A DNA stretch of 64,000 nucleotides, from positions 9,851,001-9,915,000 of the forward strand of contig NC_133943.1 in assembly GCF_031877795.1 (NCBI RefSeq), given 5' to 3'. The position numbers and the translations under genes were made by a program. The DNA is from Strix aluco. Its lineage: Eukaryota; Chordata; Aves; Strigiformes; Strigidae. The notes under the pieces were generated by a model. It was given only the letters and a program-made list of their open reading frames with translations. It was not told the origin of the DNA and did not search any database. Shown here piece by piece: positions 25,001-35,698 of the stretch (positions are counted from its first letter, which is position 1; every line of letters starts with the position of its first letter).

Positions 25001-28000
25001 GGGTCATTCTCCCTTGTGCAGGACAGTCGTCCACCAGCTTCAAACTGGGAGCGATACTCACTGCAGTCATCCTGTGGAAGGAGGGCAGCAGTTAGGGTAC
25101 CCTGTCCTCTTTGCCTTATTGATCTGATTCTTAGAAACTTGGGGTTTCCTGCAAGGAAAGCACTGAACCATCACAAACACATCACAGGAGAGCCTGGGTA
25201 TGAGCAAGAGAAGAGGGTGTGCAGTACCAGACGCTTAGTATATAAGCAGAGGACTGAGTCAGAAAATTACGGATCCTTCTGCCTGCACAGCACGTGTTGG
25301 GAGTTTTCTAGTATGGTCTGACTAATTATCATTCTCCCTGTTCTCCAAAGCATGCCAGTGATGTGACCGATACAGTAATGAACTCCCTCCCACTTCTCTC
25401 AACATCCTTCATACACAGCTACAGCCTTTTCCCAGGTTGCAGCTCAGATAATAATTTCATTTACAAAGTCAGTAGTATCTCCAAAACCAACCACACTTTG
25501 GGACATGTCGATCAAGAAGCAACAGTTAAAACATAAAAGCACAATGCAAACATACTTAATACTCCATGAGCAGTGGAAGGTTGTTTGGAGAGTGGATGAT
25601 TAATTTGTTCCCTGTTCAAAATTGCTGTACAGAAACCTGTTATGCAACATGGATGTAAACATTCAATCCCCATAATTTCAACTATTTCAGACACTGCAAT
25701 AGCCAATTCCAAGCAGCAAATACAGAGAATAAGTAACTGGATCCCTCTTACCCTTTATTTTTTACAAATAGTTTTTAACACTTGACATTTTCTGCCCATT
25801 TATAGGAGTTTTGACTAGCTTGCATTAAGGTCCTTAACAGGTCACTGGCCTCATCCTTTGCTTCGCTCAGAAGTTTCCAGCACCTCATCCTCTCTGTTAG
25901 GGGAGGATTTCCCCAGCATTGTGTCCTGCATCCCATCCGGGGCACCTCAGCCTCTGGATCCTCAGCTTTGCTACTGGACTAACATTGGCAAAACACTCAG
26001 AGTACAAAGCCCCGCATTTCTCTAGAGCCAGACTAGCCATGGGTAGGAGAGACACGATCTGCACAGGACGAGCCTGCACCTGCTGTGGCCAGCAGCCACA
26101 TTGCATTGCTCCCACCAGAAATAAATGTCACACCCCACTTCAGAGGGGCTCCCCAAGAGCCTCACTGCTTCTCCCCAACACCAGTGTGCACTCACACCCC
26201 CGTGCAGTTCAGGCAATGCTTCCCTCCCTGACAAGCCCAGGAAAGCAATCCCAGACCCTCTGTACCTTGTTCCCTGGGACCAGCCCAACTCAGCACCCTG
26301 ATCCTCCAGAGACAGATCTGCCTTCCCCTAATTAACCCCTCTCAAACAGTCTCCCTTTGAACTAGCATTTCTGGAGCTCTGTTAGCTTCCCGGCCTCTGC
26401 TGCAGAAACCTCGCTGAGTACATACAAGACTTGCATTTGCCTTTTTCATGGCCTGTCACATCCCTGACCCACTAATAAATGCAGGGCTTTCTAATCCTTT
26501 GTCACTTCTAACCGACAAGCAGGAATTCTTGTTAATCACTGACTGTGTGATCTTGCGCTGTTATTACATTTTATCTTGTTTCTATTACTCCAGGCCTCAG
26601 CGCTATCCAATTAGTCCTGAGTGATCTGCTGATCCTCTTCTGCTGCCTCCTAACTTTGCCATCAGCAAATTTCACTTACGCTTCCATTTTTTTGTGCCAA
26701 AGTCATTAGGAAAAGCACTGAAAGAGGATTATCCCCAAGACTGAGGCTTAAGGGGACCACATCAGTTCCTACCATAGCAGAAATTGAAAGGTAAGTGTTG
26801 GAAAATGATTTTTTTTTTCCCCCTTACAGAGCTGCTTTTGCCAGCAAAGCATCAGTGTGACAGTGGCTGCAGGATGACAGGGCGCAGGGGGTGAATGGCA
26901 GCTCTGTGAGAACAAAGTTTCCAAGAAGAAAAGCTATAACTGAGCCACAGGTCCATGGAGATAGCGCAGGGCTGAGCTCTCCTCCCAGAATACAGTGGTA
27001 TCTTGAGCTTTGCAGAGTTCAGATTTAGAGCTTTTCACCCAGATTTTTCTTTTCACCTAATTAGCACCCTCAGCAGCACTGACTTCTCCACCCTTGAGCC
27101 AGGTTTCAGGACAGCACAGCACACCTGGTTTCTCACTCTGATGGGATTTGGCTGTCCCTAGATCCACAGGTCAGTGGGATAGACTGTAACATTCAGGCAC
27201 AAATAGTTCACTTGAGGGATTCAAGAGCATGAGCAAGAAATAAGGAGGGAAAGGAAAGTGGATCTCAAAATTAAATCAGCGGAGACAGAGCAACTGAGTA
27301 GAATAATGTTGCCTTCTCTCTATCTTGGGTGAAAATCCAATAAAGTTTTATATTGACCTGCCTAATACTTTAATCTCACCTTATCTTTTCCTTGTCTGTT
27401 TTTAGATAACTTCCGCTCATTCTCTCTTTTGCTGGAAGAGAAGCAAGATGAGAAAGTGAATACCACAGTGCTCCAGGGAGCGGGAGATTTTCCCTGTCAT
27501 CGGCTGCAGGAGGGGCAAGTGATCCCATACGCTGTCATCAGCAGCCGGGTCACTCCAGCAGCCGCTTTCTCAACAGAAAAGGCGTTTTTTTTCCTCTACT
27601 CACAACTTCTCTGCACACATGATGCACTTATTGCTGTGTTGTTTCCCAGAGGAATCCCGGACAGGGTCATTTTCTCTGGTGCAGGAAAGTTTCCCTTTCT
27701 TAAACAGATCCCGAAACTCTCGGCATTCATCCTATGGAAATGCCAAAAACACGGGTTGACACAGGTATGCTGGCAGAGGGATGCATCTCCCACAAATCCA
27801 CAAAGGATTATCCACCCAATGAATTACATTTCAAACACTGTTTTGTTTCCTTGCGGCATAAGTCAGTGGAAAACTATAGTTTGCCTGATATGTTCTCTTA
27901 AACTATAGCATGCAATATAAAACAAATAGGTCAGTATGTTTAGATGAGCAGATTTGTCTTTTGCACCCAGGGTAGCTTTATTTCTATTTCTAATAGGTAA

Positions 28001-31000
28001 GACATGCAAGAGCCTGCCTAAAGGACTGAGGTTTTTCTCTAAGTATAAAAGCTACAATTTCTCAGTGAATTTTGAATGAGGAAGTCAATTTTCCCATCTC
28101 TCATGAGAGAACACGCTACCAAGAATTCTAAAAATCCATGCACAGTAAAAAAAATGAAGCTGCAGGCATGAAAATAATCCTTGCACACCTCACATTTCCA
28201 GGTATGCTAGAGTAAGAGGTGGGCATTTTTACCTTTCACTTAACATGACGTTATGCGTTAATCGACTCAAAGCACTCTATTTCACAAAAGGCTTTTGTCA
28301 CAAAACCTGCTTAAGCATTTCAACCCGGTCTTTACTTTCCTCTGAACAGATTTCCTATAACTTTCAGGGCACGCAAGCAGGTTTGTAGCATAAGAAACAC
28401 ATGCTACATATGAAGTCTTTAGGTTCTTTTATGCAGCACTTTTAAGGTTATCTGTCATGTGATCTGTAATACATTTTTTCCCCCTCCCTTTGTGTAGAGG
28501 AGATGGTTTGATAACTTATCCCAGCTTTGCAGATAGGGAAGTCAAGCCTAGAAAATTACTTGCCAAAAGCCAGACAGAAAATCTATGGTTGAACAAAGAA
28601 ATTCAGTGTAGGTCTCTTCCTGACACTGTGAAACTGTCCTTCTGCCTCAGGACCACACTTTGGCAAGTCAGGTGTTTAAAAAAGATATCCTTTAGGACAG
28701 CTGTGCTTTACAAAACCTTTAAATTGCCCAGACACACAAGAGCTACCCTGCTTAACCAGATGTAAAAAAAAAAAATAAATCACTGCAACCAAGACTATCT
28801 GATGGAAACCAATTCACTCCTATCTAGAATAAAAAACCCAAGGCTCAAAAAGACAACTCCCTCCACATAAAGACCTGCTATCTAAAAAAACATCTATGGG
28901 TAAAAGAAACCAGCCAGGTGCATCAACAAGATAAACAAGGGACAATTAGAATCTGCCTGCTCCCACACCCTGCCCTAGTCAGAGCTCACATGCACCATCA
29001 CTGCTATTAATTATTTGTCAGATGCCAATGGCATGCCTTATAAACAGGCAGGTATCCTCCTTAGACTATACTCTGGGTCAGGCACAGACCATATTAATTG
29101 CCCGATAGGGACTAGATTGCCTGGGAGGAGTTGCAAGAAGTTTTGGTTTCTTTTATGCTCACGGATGGCACAAAGCCTCACGCTCCTTCAGACCCTTTTC
29201 CCGAGGCAGAGCATGTTTGCCCTCCTCCCACTGCAGGCACATTGCTGGGCCTTTCCCCATCAGCCAAGCCAGCGTTTCCCACGCCACAGACAAGGAAATG
29301 CACTCGGCAAGTGGGTCAGAGGCAGAAGACACGATGCCACCTCAACACCCTGCTCCCCATGTGCCGATAAAACTGGCTTCCGTAGCGATGTTTCACCTCA
29401 CCTCTCCCAAGGAATTCACGTTCCTGTTCGCCTCTCCACCACTCCCTTTGTTGTTTGAGTCTCTTTCCCTGCAAGAAAGGGAGGCGTGAGTGGCAGAGCA
29501 GTGTGCAGTCCTCAGACTAAAACCAAAATAGCTGGTGATTAAAGGCCCATCCTGCCAACCCCACCTCCCCATTGCGCAAGGCAGCAGGACAGACCAGCGC
29601 CGGGGCTCCAGCTCAGTGAGACATGCCCAGGGTGTTCAGCATCTTTGCACTGGGGGCATTTTGCCATCCTTTCTCTCTGCCTAACATCCAGGTGTTTCCA
29701 TCCTATTAAACACCACCTATGGAAACAAGGAACTCAATCCCTGTCTGTTTTCACCCTGGATTTGCTCCACGCACCCTGTGGTGTGTGTCCCCATCCCCAT
29801 GTGATGAGCTAGAGGGAACTGCTGGGTTCACAAGCTTGCTGAAGAGCTACTAACTGGTCTGTCTGGCCCAGGACTATGATTTTACAACACAAAGCCTCCT
29901 GAGATGGCTATGGGAGGAGAGGACATGCTGCAGATAGGGAAGATGGTTGCTGGAGCCAGCATGGGCAGCCAATACTCACATCAGCCTTTGGCACATCAGG
30001 CACTTGTTGAGGTCTGCTTTGCCATCTGGGCTGCTGACGGGCTCTTTGTTGGTAGGACAGGAAAACTTCCCACTGCGCAGAAGTGACCAAATTTTCATGC
30101 ACTCATTCTGAAAAGCACAGAGGAGGACAGTCAGCAGAAACTCCCTCAGAGGCCATCAAGATCCCGAGAACAGTTTGTTCAAATTTAAGCTTTTCTGGGT
30201 GGGCTACGTGCTCTTGACAGCAATAGTCTGTTCACACCAAGCCTGAGGCTACCACACCCCTCAACCCCACCCCTCACCACACATCACGTGTGGTACAGGC
30301 TGCACCCAGAGCCCCGCTCGTGGCTCCTGAGGCAGAAAAGACGAGAAAGTTCAAAACCCGTTGCAAGGGCCATTATTCATCGGAAAAGGAATACATATTT
30401 AATTTGCATACAGCTGCAAATTGCTACCCGCTGCAGGGAAGGACTCTGTTATAAAGTTAGTCAAGAGCGGAGAATGTAGCCCTAGAAGTGCCAGTGGGAT
30501 GCAAGAGTAATGAATCGACCAGAGTGACTGAAGAGCAATTCAGGTGCAAGACTGAAGCACAGAAAAGTACAGTCCTCTTAGGAAGCAAAGCAGTAATATT
30601 GTGTAATGCTGCAGCAACCAATTGTCTCTTCTGCTGGCTAACTGAAATGCAGACTAGGGAGAATCAATGAACCATTAAGTTATTTTTGGCTACTATGTTT
30701 TCCAAAAGGGTCTTTATTAAGAAGAGGCAAGCTTTTTTTGATTAAAACATGAACGGAGCTGACTTCTCAGTCATTGAATCAAATAATTTTCCAAGGCTCA
30801 AAGGACTTGCCTTAATTCTTTTAATTATCAAACTCAGGAATTATCAGAAGCAGGGGTTTCTGCTGGATCAGAAGCAAAATTCTGAAATATCATTAGAAAT
30901 ATAATTCACGCCATTTCTAACTTCATCTCATGAGATTTCCAGCCCAGAGCTGTTCAGATACGTGCTCAGCATAGCACACCAAACATACACTGTCAGTAGA

Positions 31001-32401
31001 GCCATTGCTGTATTACAAAAGTATAGTCTGTAAACACAGAGAAATACATTGCTTTTGCCACTGAAAAAGCATTATGACATCTAAGTATAGTCCGTCTAAA
31101 TGACTTTGCTCAGAGCATGCATTAAGCAGTGTAGTTGGCAAAACAAAAGGAGAATCAGAATAGAAAAGGTTGGACTTGCCTTAATCGAAGCTTGGCTGGC
31201 AACATCTGCGACAGAAAAACCAACAATGAAACCATACAAAATCTTTGAAGGGAAATTTTAAATCAAAAGCATTTAATTAAAATACTTGATGCAGTTTCCT
31301 AATCCACCAAAATACCTCTAGATAAAAGCTAATCCAATGCATTATTGTACACTGATAGAAAGGACTGGGCATTAGAGACTTTCTGGAACATTGCACTTTT
31401 TGTCATTCAAATGCAAAGGCAAATCCATTTTTCGCATCTTTGTGTCCCCTTTCACTGTGTTACTTTTCCCACGTTTAAAATCCAAGTTCCAAGGATGGTT
31501 TAGTAACTGTTTCTCTATTCTACCCCACTGCCTTGGTAGTTGTACCAACCTTACCAAAGTATTTTTTACTTTCTTCATCTTCACTTAAAATTGGGGTACC
31601 AGAGCTAGGCCGTATCATTGTCCAGAACTTCAAATTCTTTTTCAAGGCCCATTCCATTTGCAGTACTTCACATAAATTACCAAATTAATAATTAGTCAAC
31701 CGATACATGCTTCTTTCTACTAAGCCACTTAGAGCTAGTATAGTAAGTTTCATCCTTTTGTGTTGCATCATCAGTGGCATCACAGGGAACCATCAAGAAA
31801 TCCTCTCTTAGCTCTTTTTCAATAGAAATAGGCACTAAAGTGAAAGACCACCGCATAAAGTCTAAACTCCTGCCGAAGTCTGTCTATTGTAACCATATAA
31901 AAATTCATTCCTTAGTAACTGTTGACAAGAAATTCTTATTTTTCTGATTTTACCAAAAATTGTATTACACTTTTGTTCAAAGTCAAGCTTTTTATACAAA
32001 AATTCAGTCTGGTTGGAAACTTGCATTCCTCCACTTAGACATCTGGGCGTTTGGGTTTTTTGTTTGTTCTTAAACTGTTAACTCTACTAAAAATAGATAC
32101 TTTTACCTATCAGTAGAACTTCACCATTTTCACATGCAAGAGAAAAAGCCATTATCAAGAATGTGTTATATCAAATCAATACAAGTAGTACAGTAAGAAA
32201 AATTATGGCCTTCTCATTATATCACTATATTTTTTAAAGAACAAGGGCTCTCTAATCCTCTATCAGTGTCTTTACGGGAACTCCCAGGCTCTGTCCTCTG
32301 CCAGTCCCAGATTTCAGCACGGAGAACATCAGAAGTTACTAACCTGAGAAGAAGCAGAAAAATGCCAGAGCAAGGACCACCGAGGCACCTTCTATTTTCA
32401 T
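15840..32401 (-). CDS. SPINK5: SPINK5/LEKTI-type Kazal inhibitor gene, four domains
   Basis: Secreted serine protease inhibitor of the LEKTI type; relatives restrain kallikrein-like proteases in epithelia. Joined exons 32401-32344, 31205-31180, 30107-29980, 29468-29402, 27731-27604, 27431-27380, 25071-24941, 24341-24260, 20279-20152 and 19785-19722 give 288 residues in one open frame with consistent phases. Residues 1-28 are signal and lead-in. Domains 1-3 are four-cysteine LEKTI-type, each followed by a hydrophilic linker on its own exon. Domain 4 is a classical six-cysteine Kazal with CGTDGKTYKNEC and P1 Lys. P1 is Thr in domain 1 and Arg in domains 2-3. Human LEKTI has fifteen domains, so this gene is much shorter. 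The first domain, the linker exons and the closing classical domain mirror the ends of LEKTI. The stop-bearing exon is tentative (16085). It lies in tandem with OIH, about 6 kb apart. Orthology to SPINK5 is inferred from domain type and location. Confidence 0.82.
15865..15870 (-). terminator. Poly(A) signal AATAAA, candidate for SPINK5-like mRNA
   Basis: Canonical hexamer on the minus strand downstream of the candidate stop. It is the first such hexamer past a good in-phase acceptor after the last certain exon. Confidence 0.35.
16086..19721 (-). other. Putative last intron of the SPINK5-like gene
   Basis: No Kazal exon is visible. It contains a simple AAAT-type repeat at 19,287-19,307 and otherwise unremarkable sequence. 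If the terminal exon call is wrong, this stretch would hold the true last exon. Confidence 0.4.
19287..19307 (+). repeat. Short AAAT-type simple repeat
   Basis: Poly(A) followed by three AAAT units. Only of use as a possible polymorphic marker. Confidence 0.6.
19722..19785 (-). CDS. SPINK5: SPINK5-like exon 10: Kazal domain 4, second half
   Basis: Encodes MRASNYITVNYRGEC then RKPAPEV, carrying the sixth cysteine, and ends in phase 0 at GTAAGC. A further exon must supply the stop codon. Confidence 0.88.
20152..20279 (-). CDS. SPINK5: SPINK5-like exon 9: classical Kazal domain 4, first half
   Basis: Encodes LDCDRILHGVKGG, RIFCSKSSQPVCGTDG and KTYKNECDLCSAA. This is a six-cysteine Kazal, with P1 Lys in FCSK, so trypsin-like targets are expected. 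It corresponds by type to the last domain of human LEKTI. CAG acceptor, GTGAGT donor, phase 2 out. Confidence 0.92.
24260..24341 (-). CDS. SPINK5: SPINK5-like exon 8: linker 3
   Basis: Encodes FKKEAQRGGQSGGTAQ then RNKPLASKSTNQ. It is the longest linker, flexible and Gly/Ser/Gln-rich. CAG acceptor, GTGAGA donor, phases fit. Confidence 0.83.
24941..25071 (-). CDS. SPINK5: SPINK5-like exon 7: LEKTI-type domain 3
   Basis: Encodes DDCSEYRSQFEAGGRLSC, TRENDPVRDSSGKQH and NKCLMCAEK, with P1 Arg. It is one codon longer than domains 1 and 2 (an extra residue in the EAGG loop). It shares an 18-residue identical run with domain 2. CAG acceptor, GTGAGT donor. Confidence 0.9.
26490..26770 (-). mobile_element. 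Ancient CR1-family fragment
   Basis: Plus-strand words such as actttgccatcagcaaattt, gtgccaaagtcattaggaaa and ttatccccaagactgaggct match the complement of the ancient amniote CR1 ORF2 consensus as I recall it. No frame is preserved. It lies in a SPINK5-like intron. Confidence 0.6.
27380..27431 (-). CDS. SPINK5: SPINK5-like exon 6: linker 2
   Basis: Encodes FKRENERKLSKNRQGKDK, strongly basic. The CAG acceptor follows a pyrimidine tract, and the donor is GTGAGA. It is basic enough for general protease cleavage but has no strict R-x-x-R motif. Confidence 0.83.
27604..27731 (-). CDS. SPINK5: SPINK5-like exon 5: LEKTI-type domain 2
   Basis: Encodes DECREFRDLFKKGKLSC, TRENDPVRDSSGKQH and NKCIMCAEK. 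CTRENDPVR is the hallmark of LEKTI domains, with P1 Arg. Four cysteines, no sixth-cysteine half. TAG acceptor, GTGAGT donor. Confidence 0.9.
28497..28650 (+). repeat. MIR / CORE-SINE-like element
   Basis: Words in MIR order: cccagctttgcagataggga, agtcaagcctagaaaattac, ttgccaaaagccagacagaa. A typical decayed SINE in plus orientation inside a SPINK5-like intron. Confidence 0.6.
29402..29468 (-). CDS. SPINK5: SPINK5-like exon 4: linker 1
   Basis: Encodes MERDSNNKGSGG then EANRNVNSLGE. It is a hydrophilic Gly/Asn-rich spacer like those between human LEKTI domains. Phase 2 in and phase 0 out match both neighbours exactly. No R-x-x-R furin-type site is present. Confidence 0.8.
29980..30107 (-). 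CDS. SPINK5: SPINK5-like exon 3: LEKTI-type domain 1
   Basis: Encodes NECMKIWSLLRSGKFSC, then PTNKEPVSSPDGK, then NKCLMC. There are four cysteines, as in most LEKTI domains. The P1 position is Thr (SCPT), while human LEKTI domain 1 has CPQDKK, so neither is a canonical trypsin inhibitor. CAG acceptor, GTGAGT donor, phase 2 out. Confidence 0.87.
31180..31205 (-). CDS. SPINK5: SPINK5-like exon 2: 26-nt microexon with a GC donor
   Basis: The acceptor TCGCAG precedes the exon, which encodes D-V-A-S-Q-A-S-I-K in the phase set by exon 1. The exon ends AAG followed by GCAAGT, the classic consensus of a GC-AG intron; no GT alternative keeps the phase. The product leads directly into the first Kazal-like domain (KNEC). 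Confidence 0.72.
32344..32401 (-). CDS. SPINK5: SPINK5-like exon 1: signal peptide
   Basis: The ATG at 32401-32399, in good context (caccATGA), opens MKIEGASVVLALAFFCFFS, a clear secretory signal that resembles the MKIATVSVLLPLALC start of human LEKTI. It ends in phase 1 at a GTTAGT donor. A TATA box lies about 87 bases upstream of the ATG. Confidence 0.88.
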
Positions 32402-32487
32402 GGTGAGGGTGGCAGCTGTTTGCCTGTGTTGACTCTATTAGTGCATTGCTCAATGAAACCCAAAGAAAGGGCTCAGGTCAGATCACG

Positions 32488-32495
32488 TATATATA
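32488..32495 (-). promoter_or_regulatory. SPINK5-like TATA box
   Basis: Minus strand reads TATATATA, 87 bases upstream of the ATG, implying a start near 32,460 and a 5' UTR of about 60 nt. The spacing to the ATG resembles that in OIH. Confidence 0.7.
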
Positions 32496-33714
32496 GATGA
32501 CCAGATCCCCCGCCTTCATTATGACATAATCTTCCCAAGAACCATCATTAGTTGCAAAAACCAGTTTGATGACAGTAGTTCTAAACTCTAATGATCCCAT
32601 TAACACAATTAATTTCCATAAGGATGGGGCATATTTGAGTCACTCCCTGCATTTTGTCAAGGTAAGAAAATTATAAATAGATCATTTTGGTTTCCCCACA
32701 CAGGCAGAAGAATTCTTGCCATCTTTAGGGTGGTTCATAAGACAGAGGTACCCCAGTAGCACACCACTAATACCCTTTCATATCTCAAAAAAATAGCTGA
32801 AAGGGTTTTATTTTAATAACTTGGCTCCAGGAGAGACAAGAGGAGGGCCAGGTCGCCCAAGACCTCTGGAAATCAGTCTGCTTTTATTAAAGCACCTCAG
32901 TATGAACCTAAATAGTAAGCATTCAGGCAAGGTTGAAAAACAAGTTTGAGGCCTTGATGAAATTCTTTGAGTTTGATGCCACAGTTCAGATAGCAGCTGT
33001 GCTAATGAGAAAACCATACTGCTGAATCCTCATCCCTTCCCTGTCTATCCCTGTTGTCTTCAGAAAAAATTGCAGTGTTATTAGTGAAAACCTTTCCTCA
33101 GCCCACGTGGGACCTGGCAAACCATATAGATACTGCTCTTCAAGCAGATCAGTGCTCACAGAGATGTGTTTTTCTTGATGCTAAAGGGTCCAGCAAAGTA
33201 GCCCTGCTCAGGTCTCTCCTGAAGAAGAGATAAAAAATGAAGGTTGTCATCCTGTGCAGCATTTCCCAAGAGACTCAACAGAGGAAAATAAAGATGACAT
33301 CAAAGTTTTGGAATGTGATTTATGTGGAAAGAAGATGCGTGCTTTGTTCTCCAGTAAAAAGAGGAGAATTTGGAGAGAAAAGTCATTTGCAAGGTTTGAA
33401 ACAGGTGGATAAATGAGAGTGTCAAGCAGCCCAGAGCAATGAGGGGCTTGAGCACAGGCAAGCAGGCTGCAGCTGTGCAGAGAGGCAGGTCAGCACCATC
33501 TGAGGAAGAAAACATACTTCTGCCTGACATATTTGTTTGGCCAGACAGGCCAACACAGCTCCATATAAATCTTTGTAATAAATTGCCGCCACATGTTTCT
33601 CAGATCGGAATAGTTGTTAGTGTTCACAAGTGGAGCCAAAGCCAACTAAGTAGAGTCCTAATTTGGTGTGTGGTCATCCCTAACATTTCTTTTCAACTCA
33701 AACTGAAATCATGT

Positions 33715-33795
33715 GCAGGTTCACAGTGGAGAGTTTGGAATAGAGAAGTAAACTGCCTGAGATCATACAGATGGTTCGTGACAGATCTGAAGAGC
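33715..33795 (+). repeat. MIR-like SINE 3' part
   Basis: Reads gaagtaaactgcctgagatc followed by atacagatggttcgtgacag, the decayed form of the MIR motif for 'gttaagtgacttgcccaaggtcacacagc'-type sequence. Short, so moderate confidence. Confidence 0.5.
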
Positions 33796-35585
33796 TATGT
33801 GTTGCCCTGAATCATAATTTCTGTATGTGTATTTGGTCATGGAATTAGAGGGGAGGCCAACAGGAAGAGAAGAAAACTAACCTGATATAGCATGTCTCAG
33901 TAAATCCTTGGGAGATATTAGAAAAGATCCAGAATAGAAAAAGCAAAACAAAAAGTGTATGGTAGTTTAAAAGTAGATAGAGCTGGAAATCTATTTGAAG
34001 AACAAAACCAAAAGAGATTCTTTGTTACTGAGGTGTCTTCCCATGAGTCAGCCATGAGGTGATAGAGTTTGGGGAGGGAGGTGGATTTTTGAAGGGGTTT
34101 TGTTTTTAAAATTTTCTTTTCCTCCAAAAGCTCTATTTCTCTAGAGAAGTGAAACAATTCCTTGATTTAAGACAGCTAGATGACCACCCTGTTCCTGAAG
34201 GAAGTACAGTGGGTACCAGACCCAGTCAGACTGGTCAGGCGAGAGCAGCTCCCAGCCTGGCTGTGTAGACAGAGTCAAGGTAGAGGAGAGAGAGACCCCG
34301 GACCTGATCCCAGATGGGTCCCTGTGACCACCACATCTCTCCCATCATCCCACCACTGCAGCACCCTGTCCACCAGCTATACCCACACCGACCTCTGGGA
34401 GAAGGTTGGAATGACCCAAACAACCAGAACCATGTTCACTAAACCTATTAAAAAAAAAAAAAAAGAGAGAAGGATTTCCCTCCCAATTACTACTGCATAA
34501 CCACAACCTCCTAACAAAACAGTTGTGGTATGAAATGTGATGTCAGGGGATGGGGAGAACCCTGCAGAGCCATATGGTTTGAAGGATTTGCTCCTGTGTG
34601 CTTGAGTTACAAAAGGAAACCTGAGCAGAATAATGAGGGATGACAGCAAGTGTGTATTAAACATAAATCTTGTCTGACTCACTTGATTGCCTTTATTGAT
34701 GGATTTACACAATAAAGTCTCAATCCTGCACTGGAATCCAGACAGCCCGTTAATTTCCATAGGAGTTTGTATTGCAGGATCAGATCTGTAGGAGAGATGA
34801 TCCTGATGCTTTAGCAATGGGTTTAGTACTGCACCTTGCTACTCTTAATTTAAAAATGATGACAAACAGCTGAAGAGCAATATGCCACTGAGAAAAGCAG
34901 CCGAGAGCAAGAAGATATATTACAAAGACTCTTTTGTTGATGTCTCAGTTAAAATTTTGGAAAAGTAAACAGCATATAATGATGTTATGCCTGGTAGGAC
35001 AGCTCTCACTGTGTCCTTTCCACCACCTTCTCCTAGAAAAACAGGATAAAAATAATCATGGAGGAGCAACTAGGAAAATGCAAGGGGAAATGGGAGCATA
35101 ACATGAAATTTAGGCAAACTCTTGTCAGGGGGAAACCCAAGAGGTTGTGAGGAGTCCTAGGGACAAAGTCCTACAGCCCCAGACCTGGGCCAGCACCATG
35201 GTAGGCAGGGCACAGCCACAGGGGACATTCACCTCTTCCCTTGTCAGGGGCCTGAGGAGAATGTGGAAGGGAGCCAATGAGCAGCCAAATGATTCACACC
35301 CCTATTAGTGATGAACAAGCTTACACTCCCTTTCCTATAACAATTCTCCCATTTTCTGAAGTTCCCACATTTCACTCCTTCACAGGCTGTGCCTGCACAG
35401 GAATGTATCTATAGATAAAAAATATATATAAAAATAATTAAGATGCCTTGTCCACTCAGAAAATTGTTTTTCTTCCCTTTAGTGACATGTTTTGCATATG
35501 GGATCACCACCTTTCTAATGAGTTTAGCATCACCTAGGGATGTTTTCATAAAGGGAAAGCTTCCTGGCAGTATAACTGGTTAAGG

Positions 35586-35698
35586 TTTTTTGTTTGTTGG
35601 GTTTTGTCTGTTTGGGTGGTTTGGTTTGGAAGGGGGGAGCAGGTCAGGGTTTGCTTGGGGTTTGGGGTTTTTTTTTGGTTGGTGGTCAGGGTTTTTTA
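35586..35698 (+). repeat. G/T-rich low-complexity tract with G-quadruplex potential
   Basis: About 110 bases almost free of A and C on the plus strand. Within 35,632-35,669 there are runs of six, three, four and four G separated by loops of about 9, 7 and 3 bases, enough for an intramolecular G-quadruplex. Confidence 0.7.

Larger units (their letters stand above)
20280..32343 (-). other. Introns of the SPINK5-like gene between exons 1 and 9
   Basis: Longest intron 20,280-24,259 (4 kb), then 25,072-27,379 and 27,732-29,401. I searched these for additional LEKTI domains and saw none. They contain an ancient CR1 fragment (about 26.5 kb) and a MIR-like SINE (28.5 kb). The 30.1-32.3 kb part is AT-rich with no repeat I could identify. 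Confidence 0.6.

Noticed and set aside
24467..25321. Long plus-strand open frame of 284 codons
   Set aside because: It runs antisense over SPINK5-like exon 7 and its flanks, has no domain features, and is explained as a shadow.
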